Below are positions 56,421 through 64,000 of a stretch of 64,000 nt of DNA, piece after piece. Under the pieces are notes generated by a model. It was not told where the DNA came from. It did not search any database and worked only from the letters and a program-made list of their open reading frames with translations. The position numbers were made by a program, and so were the translations under genes. Source of the stretch: Protopterus annectens (taxonomy: Eukaryota > Chordata > Ceratodontiformes > Protopteridae); the NCBI RefSeq assembly GCF_019279795.1, contig NC_056725.1, positions 1,747,335,126-1,747,399,125 of the forward strand, read 5' to 3'. Within the stretch, counting starts at the first letter, position 1. Every line of letters starts with the position of its first letter.

Positions 56421-57212
56421 AGTTTCTGTACAGTAAACCCTTTCCTGACTGTGCTGATGAAAATGCTGCCTTACTGGGAATCCTTTCTCCCGCGGATGTA
56501 AATTATGTTTGCTCTGCCTGGTTGCAATTTTTATCTTGAAAAAATCTCTCTGCCAGTTTAGTTCTTGGAGAAGACCTTGGGTTCCTAAGGCAAGTGGGCT
56601 AATTTCTGTCTGTGTCTCATACAGTATCTCTGTGAGCTTTACCTTTCTGAGACATAGATCCCTTTCGTCCAGTTGGGATGTGTGTCACACAGCTTTGGTA
56701 CGACTTGTGATATATGGCAGCATCATATTTAGTGTCCTCTCAGAGTTCTTAAAATGTGTTTAATAGCATGTGTTGTGCTTAGAACTATGTTTTCAGTTGG
56801 GAAATGGTCCCTGTCTGAGCTGTTGTGGTTTTCCCTTATTGGGCCTATTTGCATTTACGTTGCAGCAGTAATTGTATTCCCACTTGGATCATTGCAGGAG
56901 TAGAAGTCTGCTCACTGCTGTAGGGTAGCAAGGCTTACTAAGTGCCAATTTCTGCTCGTCAGTGGCACAAAGGCATTTTTAAGTTTCATAATTTCTTGCA
57001 TAATTCCAGGTTGTTGATGACTATGTCGAGTACAAATGTACACATTGTCATGTAGGTGTTGCCTTACTCTGTAAATTTGCCTGCTGTTGCTATTTTTGTT
57101 TATAGTCTTACTTAGTAAAACCAAATATACTGTCTGTTCTTTAGCTTGCTTACCATTCTGGAAATGGATGGGCAAACCTTATTATCTGCAATAAACTACC
57201 AGAAGTTCATGC
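56421..57212. other. Intronic sequence, nothing recognised
   Basis: Short random frames on both strands only. Confidence 0.35.
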
Positions 57213-58110
57213 ATGCATAGCCCATTATATATCCCAGATGTCATGGTAGCCACTGAAACTTGGCTAAAACAGGAAGTAAAAGATGAAAAGATCATATCAC
57301 CTGGTGACAACATTGTTAGTCAGATGGCAACTCCACCTGCTTTCTTTGAAAAGATCATATCACTTGGTGACAACATTGTTAGTCAGATGGCAACTCCACC
57401 TGCTTTCTTGTGTTGTCTATCTTCTACAAAAACAACCTTGGAACTTTTTCCCAACCATGATCTTCCCCATACCTCTCAACCTCTTAGCACAGGAAATGTG
57501 AACAAAGCCTAAAACAATGGGCCCAAAAATAGGGACAGATTTTAAATATTGCTCTTATAGAATTAGAAAGTTGCTAGAATAACAACATTTGTCTTAGCAT
57601 GCATTTTCTGAAGGAAATGAAGTCTGAAGTTCATATTTATGACTTTATAAAAGTTATTTCAGTCCTCAGTTGTTTGCCAGAAAACCACAAGTTTTATGGG
57701 AAATATGCCAAAAATATGAGGCAAAGCTCTGGACAGTTGAGAGGTATGAATTAATTCAGTAATGATGAAGTCCTGGTCTTTCTCCTAAAAACAAATGTAA
57801 TAACTCTCGTACATTCCACCTAGTATAAAATATCAGCACTGCCAAAGACCTCTTATTCTGGGTTGGCTCCAACATTTCTCAAGAAACAGTAATTCTAGGT
57901 GACTTTAACATTGACCAGTTTTCTGCAAACTTTGACTCCCCATTAAATGCCGTAAACCTATGTGATCTTACTTATTCACAAACCAGAAAACTGTCCATCT
58001 TGAAAAAAACCTTTATTACCCTCCACTCACCAAAACATATTAACCTCTACTCACCAAAAACATAAATAGGTCGTGACCTTCCTTTCTTTTTGCCTTGCTA
58101 GTTAACTTTT
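57213..58110 (+). mobile_element. LINE endonuclease fragment (CR1/L2 type)
   Basis: Plus-strand frames give PDVMVATETWLKQEVKDEKI (the ETW motif of apurinic-type LINE endonucleases) at 57230-57290 and, after an interruption, ETVILGDFNIDQFS (the GDFN motif) near 57880-57920. A 63-bp tandem duplication (57285-57347, 57348-57410) and a family-B MITE (57468-57749) lie inside. With the LINE 3' tail at 58525-58620 in the same orientation it may be one element with its reverse transcriptase deleted. Confidence 0.65.
57468..57749. mobile_element. MITE family B, full copy nested in a LINE
   Basis: CATACCTCTCAACC (57468-57481) and the inverted GGACAGTTGAGAGGTATG (57731-57748) are the termini. The best-preserved pair of ends in the window defines the family at about 282 bp. 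Non-coding; no transposase, family unassigned. Confidence 0.65.
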
Positions 58111-58524
58111 AGCACTACCATACTTTCTTGCTGATACTACAACTTGCAACTCTTTCTGATCATGCTTCCTGATTTTTACTACTTTTTCTAGTCCTAGCTG
58201 AAGACTGTACTCTCTGAATTATGGACCAAACTAAGTTCTTTCTGTAGTAATTTGAATATTTGCATGCAATTATAGCATAGAAAATTTCTTGTCTTTTTTT
58301 TGTTTAGCACTTGTATTCATTATAATGTATTACATCATTGCTACTGTTAAAATCTGTACTATTTTTGCAAATAGTTATTAAGTGGTAATGCAGAGCTCAG
58401 TATAATTGTTTCAGAAAAATGTCCTTACACTTCTGTAACTACAGTCCCAGGAAACTTTTTATGATCGATATTTTTCTATTGCTCATGGCTTAATCCTTAC
58501 GTAATGTGATTTCTGCGTTATTTT
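58111..58524. other. Intronic sequence, nothing recognised
   Basis: AT-rich, no open frame of note. Confidence 0.35.
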
Positions 58525-58620
58525 TATAGTGTTTGTGGAGCTTTTCTACCCAGCCTTCCTCTGAAAATGTTTTCATTTCCAGATGGATCATCTTGGAGCT
58601 CAACAGCAAATAAATAAGTA
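58525..58620 (+). mobile_element. LINE 3' end, plus orientation
   Basis: GGAGCTTTTCTACCCAG, CCTCTGAAAATG and a final CAAATAAATAAG form the reverse complement of the (TTTA)n-GGCCC-GGGAGAAAAGC unit that ends the LINE at 23137. Confidence 0.55.
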
Positions 58621-58752
58621 GTGGCACATGAAGTACAAACTGCCTCATTTTAAGTTGTTCTACCTCTTCTTATATGTTCTGACTGTGCACTCTTTGCCTG
58701 TCCTCCCTTCAAATTATTTCATTGCGCCTGTTGGACATGGACCCAGATCATT

Positions 58753-59210
58753 GTGGATTTAAGGATATGAGCTACTAAGATGTTTCATCCTTTAGTCCTA
58801 TGTTCGATTCCCTTACTCTGCATTTTTTATTTTTGATTATTCTTAACTGGGTTAGTCCCACTGGACTGGTGGCCTCTTTTCAGGGGAGACCCAAGGTAGT
58901 ATTTCTGCTACTGGGGAAATTTGACTAGGGCATCGGTGAACTTCTCCTACCCTTTTCAATAGGTGCCATAGGAGCTTTTACATCCACCTGAGCTGTTGCT
59001 TACTCGGGCAGAGAGGACCTCTGTTTAATATCTTCTCCAAAGGATGACCCATTCAAAGTGCAATACTGCCCTAATGCTGTACTACAGTGTCAGTATTCCA
59101 AGTACCTGGACTGGGATAGAAACCACAGCTTTCAGGTCTTCATCAACAAAAGTGACTGTGCTACCTGTTCTACCACCGGTTGACGATGATAAATAAACAA
59201 AACAAATGAA
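58753..59210 (-). mobile_element. LINE 3' end and possible tRNA-like tail, minus orientation
   Basis: GTTAGTCCCACTGGACTGG...TTTTCAGGGGAGACCCA near 58850-58910 is the same LINE 3' unit in the opposite orientation, diverged. A B-box-like TGTTCGATTCCC (58801-58812) lies just before it. Confidence 0.35.
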
Positions 59211-59984
59211 CCCATGTCTTTGATTCACTTAGTCTTCATTTTCGCACTGTCTCTCTCTCTCAGCAGGTTTTTTTAATCTACATGCTTCTGGTTCACTTTT
59301 GAAAAGCAGCACCTGTGCTTAGTGGGGTTATCCGGTTAACAAATAACAAGCAAACAAAGAAAAGGAATAATATTCCATGGTAATGAAACTTTAGTAGCAG
59401 TTGTGTTTACTGGTAGACCTTTCATGTTCTGTGATGCTGATTTGATAAAAGGTTTTCTAAAGTTAACAGAGCGATTGCTTGGTGAAAAGCTATAGACTGC
59501 AGCTTTTGTAAAGCAGCATACATGTTTAAAAAGGCTTCTTTTTTTAGCCTCCTTATTGGCAAAATGAAGTGCGTTTCTGGGTCTGTCTTTGCCAAGTGGA
59601 GGTAAATCAGTAGCATGGTAGGGTTGTTTAGTTCTGGAGTGCTCTGCTATTTTAAGAGTGCAAAAGACTTCATTAAAAATCAAGGTGAAAAAAAATCCCA
59701 TCTTAACTGTTTGTTCATTTTTTTTTTCCAAAGCTCATACACTGTCTTTCTGTTCTGTTTCCATGGTGCATCAGGCATTGAATCTGAAAAACTGACCTCT
59801 TATATTCTTTTATGTATTTGTTTTTATTCACTGGATCAAAGACAGGTAGGTTAAATCAGAATTCTCTTTTCCACCACATCCTGGTTATACCATGACAGGG
59901 AAGCAAACAAATAATAGTTGCCAGTAACTATTATCAACAGATATAATTTACAAAAGCTAGTACAATGTACAGTAATATAACAGG
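59211..59984. other. Intronic sequence, nothing recognised
   Basis: The 131-residue minus-strand open frame (59336-59731) has no recognised motif. Confidence 0.3.
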
Positions 59985-60560
59985 GAAGCACTGGTTCAGG
60001 GAGTTTGTGTTTACAAAATCCAGGAACCCCTCCACCTACATATTTGGTGTCATACAGGATTCCCAGTTAACAGTGGGATAATTAAAGTTGCCCGTGAATA
60101 TGGTATTGGATGGATGGTGAGTGTTTCCGAGAAGTTTAAATACATGTTATGGGTTTTCTGGGTCATAGGTGGGGACCTGTGGCTTGCAAGTAAGTGGTAT
60201 GAGATTTTGCATATGGTCATTTAAGCATGGAGAAGCTTCAGTGCATTGTCCTGTTTGACCAACCTTGAGGTATATTTATTGTTCATGTAAACTGAGACAC
60301 ATCCACATTTAGCCCCTCTCTGTGTAGTAGCTGGTCCAAATGTGTGGAAAGCATTATAGCCTTGCACTGCCAGTGTGCTTTACATGGCTTAAAACCATGT
60401 CTCCGTGACAGCACAGAAGTTGGCATCCCCTAGGGTAAGGAAGCTTGTAGGGAGTGGAGTTTTTTCTTACTCCCGTCATTGAGCAGTAGCGCTGTTAGAT
60501 TGTCTTGATTTTGATTTTCTATGTCAGATGTACTTTCTGTGTGGCATTGGCTAAAAAAGG
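59985..60560 (-). pseudogene. CR1-like LINE endonuclease, decayed
   Basis: Minus-strand reading: LLNDGSKKKLHSL, then ANFCAVTETWF (ETW motif) near 60410, LNVDVSQFT, and TIFTGNFNYPTVNWES near 60090 (GDFNYP motif, D changed to N). The NFNYP.VNWES block is close to that of CR1 elements. It lies directly 3' of the ORF1 at 61340-60594, the normal order for a two-ORF LINE. Stops and shifts present. Confidence 0.65.
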
Positions 60561-60593
60561 CACTATGGAGGGGGACAATGCTTTGGCTAATAT

Positions 60594-61340
60594 TCAAAAG
60601 ACTAGGGGGGAGGGGTGCTGACCATCCCTGAAAAGTACCATTGTCTGACCATCTTCTTCCATGCTGACAAGTGCTGCACCCTTGTAGAGTGACACCAGAA
60701 TGGCATCATCCTCGGGGAAGGTATATCTCTTCATATAGTCTGTGGAGGTATTTGTCAGGTCATTTATACCCACATACACTACGATGGCGTCCTACTGGTA
60801 CTTGTGTCCAGTGGCTTGAGTGCATGTGTAGTGTGGAGGCTCCTTACCCCTGATAAGCAACTGACTGTGACTTTCTCCTTACTCAGCCAGCTGAGAGAGA
60901 CATCAGTGTGTCTCACAATGGCGTCTGCAATGACCAGAATGTTGGATTGTGTGGTGGCTAGCCTTATGGGTTTAGAAGTAGAGGCTGCATGAGATGTGGC
61001 TGTATGTGTTGATGTGGGTGTTTTTAAAAGTGTGTGGTCGGGGCTGCTGAGGATATCTGTTATGTGTACTTTGTCTAGGAGGTCTTTGGGGTTTAGAAAG
61101 ATTATATTTAAGTGCCTCCGCATATGTGGGTCTATGTGCCTGCTTTGAACTGTGAGAGATGGGTGCAGCATATGTACTACCAACAACCTGATTGACATTA
61201 GAAGTGCTTTTCTGTGAGAGCTTTGCCTCCAGTGACATTGTGTAAATACATCTCTCACATACCGTATAATTTTGTTTGAGAATTGGCTGGCTGTTAGTAA
61301 ACATGAGACAAGCTCTACATTGACTCAGGGTGTCCATATC
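60594..61340 (-). pseudogene. LINE ORF1: zinc-knuckle, Pro-rich linker, SGNH esterase
   Basis: Minus strand from 61337: MDTLSQCRACLMFTNSQPIL...CERC gives two CxxC pairs. A basic, proline-rich linker (YPQQPRPHTFKN) follows, then after a frame change SNILVIADAIVRH, VTVSCLSG and YVGINDLTNT. The GDS serine motif is here ADA, so the nucleophile is lost, while the GIND block remains. This is the esterase-type ORF1 known from CR1/L2 LINEs. Best preserved of the three copies in the window. Confidence 0.7.
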
Positions 61341-61475
61341 CGTCTAGCTAGTAAGGAGGTAGTGGGAAAGTTAATATCCGTGGCAACAGGCTGTGTTTCA
61401 TTGATTAGACAACTGCAGCGAGAATATAAAGTAATTTCAGGACTATCTGGTTTGCAACTCTGGGGGCAGAGGTTA

Positions 61476-62620
61476 TTACTGCAAACTAGTTGCCCTGTGT
61501 ACAACTAGATATTGTTGAAGTTTCAAGGGTGTTTTTATAGGGGGAAAATGGGATGTAAAAATACCTATGCTAACATTTCCAAGCAAAAATCTTAAATCTT
61601 CTAGAATTGTTGCATGTTTGGGAGCCATACATATGTTCTCCCATTGTTTCCTTGAGAATTGCTTATCCAAATTCTCTTCCCCATCTTTTCTAACCTCCTC
61701 CTGATTCCTGTAGGTTGTTGTGCAATATTTTATATGTCCTACTAAAATTACCCTTTTTAACAGCAGCTTCTGTTCTAGATTCAACTAAAAACTCTACCAA
61801 AGCAGATGTTTCACTTAGTATTCCACTATCCCTTTCCCTTTGCCTGCAATCTGATATCAGTCCCTGGAAGGGAAGGCAGCCTCTAGCTTGCAGTCGAAAT
61901 GGTTTCTTGGCTTCCTCCCATTCTAATATCTTTCCCTCTCAGTTATTTGCTCCCGATAACTTGCTTCCTTTGTCAGTTTTCTCAGTAAATTCCAGTCCTC
62001 TCTTGCCTAGTCTCTGTACCCATAATTGCAGCTGTCCTTATCGGCAGAATCTGCTTTCTTCAGTCTAGTGTTGGCTTAGTTCTTTGCATGCTTACTCCTA
62101 CTTTATGAATGTAATGTTCTGTATGGGTGCTATTCCCCTTAACGATCTGTATCCAAAATCCCGCTCTCTCCTTGTTTCTTGAATCCCCCCTCCCCCGTTT
62201 CATCATCATCCCTTGTCACTTTGAATTTTAGCTTTCTGCTTGTGTTATGTATTGGAGTCCTGACTGTGTAGCTCTAAATTCTGTTTAAATCAGGTAATCC
62301 TAAATCACCTAGTTCTATTAGAAGGATTAATTTATCCCACTAGACCCTTGCTCTCTATCCCTACCAGATAAAATCTCTCAACTCTTAATTAATTACTGTC
62401 CACAACTTTTCCTCTGGTTGATAAAAATATGCCTGACCTGTATATAAAACTAAAGGGCTGAAAATGTTTTCACTACTTGTACCTTGCTGTCCATATCTTT
62501 AAACAAGAACTTCAGGTTTCTCAGTTTTTGTATTATCTTTTCAGTCTCTTGCCACAAATCCTTAGCTGCCATAACAGAATCATTTTAACTTGTACTCCTA
62601 GATGACGTACACATAACAAG
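61476..62620 (-). mobile_element. LINE fragment, L1/Tx1-like ORF2 C-terminal part
   Basis: 62615-62440 repeats the KIKYLGV-region sequence of 18325-18104. 61784-61476 contains WENICMAPKHATILEDLRFLL and SIGIFTSHFPPIKTP, a typical far C-terminal region. The AACAGCAGCTTCTGTTCTAGATTC stretch (61758-61781) matches 18020-18045. Heavily broken. Confidence 0.55.
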
Positions 62621-63240
62621 TACCCTCAGCAGCCCCAAATGCACTTTTAAAAAGCAACACCCACATCAACATGTACAGCCACATCTTATTGAATCTCTAC
62701 TTCTATGCCCATAAGGCAAGGCACAGTCCAACATTCTGGTCATTGCAGACTTCATTGTGAGACACGCTGATCCCTCTCACCAGAATGAGAGAGGACAAAG
62801 TTACAGTCAGTTGCTTATCAGGGGCCAGGATCTGCCATATTATGCTTGCACTTAGGTCATTGGACAAGAAGTACCAATATGATTTGGTCCTAGCCCATGT
62901 GGTAGTAATTGACCAGAGACGTATCTCCCTAGACCATATGAAGAGAGACATCATGGAGCACCTGGAATGTGTCACAGGCTGGTATGTGCTTAGCATTGAG
63001 CAGAATTTTATCTTCTCCCAGGATGATGCCACAGTATGAACAGAAGATGACCAACTTCAATAACTGGTTTAGTTTCTGGAGTCATTCTAAGGTGGTTCAA
63101 TATTTGTCAGCATGGAAGTAGATGGTCAACAGACCATGGTACTTTGCCAGGCACGGTCTGCATCACTTCCCTCTAGGCTCTCGAATGTTAGCTAAAATGC
63201 CCTACCCCCTTAGTGCATTTTTTATGCAATGCCAAACTGA
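62620..63240 (+). pseudogene. LINE ORF1 esterase-type copy, plus strand
   Basis: Co-linear with 61130-60545 in reverse orientation: AAGTACCCTCAGCAGCCCCA, SNILVIADFIVRHAD near 62735, KVTVSCLSGARICHI (62800-62840) and the ending TTTTTTATGCAATGCC. The GDS serine is also lost (ADF). Frames are broken. Confidence 0.6.
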
Positions 63241-63299
63241 AAGTACTTTGACATAGCAAATCAAAACCAAGAAAATCTAAAAGGCATTACTGCTCAAAT

Positions 63300-63945
63300 T
63301 TGTTCTACCTCCCAAGCCCCTGCTTACCCTTTTCAAGGGTACCAGAACTTGTCAGAGATTTGGAATGCATGGCTAGAGTTTAAAAGGTCCTTGCAGTTAT
63401 TTTTGTACTACACACAGCAGACTCCAAATAAATTTTTCATGGGTAGATGGCAAATGTTGGAGGTGTGATGAGGAAGAAAGAGGTAATTGGGAACATATGT
63501 TCTGGGAGTGTTATGAGTTGGCAGGCTATAAAAATTCCTTAGAGTACTTTTTCAGAAATATTGGGTGAGCAAATAGGGATAAATAATGAAATGATTTTTT
63601 TGAGGTGGAATGTAGAATCTTATTTGCCTAGAAAGTGGAAGTCAACGTCTAAACCAACTGTACTTGAAGTAGTGAATATTGTAAGAGAGATAAAATAACG
63701 AAGTGGAATCTTTAGAAAAGGGTAGGAGCAAATTAAATAGAAAAAAATGGAATTTGAGGAAGCAACACATGCAGAATAATCTTTTGGAAGAGTGTTGATG
63801 TTGGATTGATGATTATACAAAATAATATATGTGATTTATAATATTTGTAACTCTGAACATGTTAATATGGTTTGTTTTTCTTGTATATAAATGCATGTTT
63901 ATCTCTGTCTTAAGTGATAATTCAATAAAGGTGTAAAAGAAACAA
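63300..63945 (+). mobile_element. L1/Tx1-like LINE 3' end
   Basis: Plus strand 63441-63540: CWRCDEEERGNWEHMFWECY, the CxxC...HxxxxC knuckle near the C-terminus of L1-type ORF2, then a stop and about 400 bp of 3' untranslated sequence with AATAAAG (63923-63929) near its end. Upstream coding sequence is absent or degenerate. Confidence 0.6.
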
Positions 63946-64000
63946 ATATTGCACTTGTATGTTCATCGGCAAGCAAGGGAAAAAAATCAGTATTACTTCC

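Larger units (their letters stand above)
29460..64000 (+). other. Intron 1 of the proposed IGF2R gene (5' part), more than 34.5 kb
   Basis: No continuation exon encoding a YTWEAVD-like first receptor repeat was found in my reading of the rest of the window, so all of it is taken as intron. It is AT-rich and filled with repeats described separately. If the exon is not a real gene start, this span is simply intergenic. Confidence 0.4.

Noticed and set aside
29460-64000. Second coding exon of the proposed IGF2R gene
   Set aside because: I looked for a splice-flanked frame encoding a YTWEAVD-like stretch and saw none. Large first introns are plausible in an expanded genome, so the absence does not by itself reject the exon 1 call.

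Overview
The window looks like nuclear DNA from a vertebrate with an expanded genome. It is AT-rich and gene-poor, and its repeat mix is L2/CR1-type and L1/Tx1-type LINEs, a DIRS-type element, PIF/Harbinger remnants, MITEs, tRNA-derived SINEs and hammerhead/Penelope-like remnants. DIRS elements together with abundant L2/CR1 LINEs and a first intron longer than 34 kb fit an amphibian (salamander or caecilian) or a lungfish better than a mammal or bird. That placement is inference. I see no bacterial genes, CRISPR arrays or intact RNA genes.

Layout. (1) 1-17.6 kb is a block of distinct style, full of TG/CA and TA microsatellites and TGTACA-like words. It carries a decayed Myb/SANT-like gene (2.2-5.5 kb) and a decayed PIF/Harbinger transposase (9.5-10.6 kb) on the same strand, so the block may be one very long Harbinger element. 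Into it are inserted a SINE with an 18-bp target duplication, a four-unit tandem of tRNA-like repeats, a hammerhead-bearing remnant and several MITEs. (2) 17.6-28.7 kb holds LINE fragments on the minus strand, the best being an L2-like reverse transcriptase at 26.2-23.1 kb. (3) 28.75-29.46 kb is the only host gene signal: a promoter-proximal stretch with a perfect CLEAR-type E-box, then a 143-nt first coding exon with a signal peptide and a GTAAGT donor. I read it as exon 1 of IGF2R (cation-independent mannose-6-phosphate receptor). (4) 29.46-64 kb would then be the start of IGF2R intron 1. I found no second exon. It holds MITEs, a fold-back hammerhead element (31.5-31.85 kb), decayed LINEs, a DIRS fossil (45.9-53.1 kb) with a LINE nested in it, a dense hairpin array (53.7-54.44 kb) and a cluster of LINE ORF1/ORF2 pieces (57.2-63.9 kb).

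The most unusual items are three dispersed copies of a hammerhead-ribozyme-like motif whose stem II differs but re-pairs, a hierarchical array of about a dozen hairpins near 54 kb, and a 376-bp tandem triplication inside a LINE that itself sits in a DIRS element. Apart from the proposed IGF2R exon, nothing here looks like a functioning protein gene.
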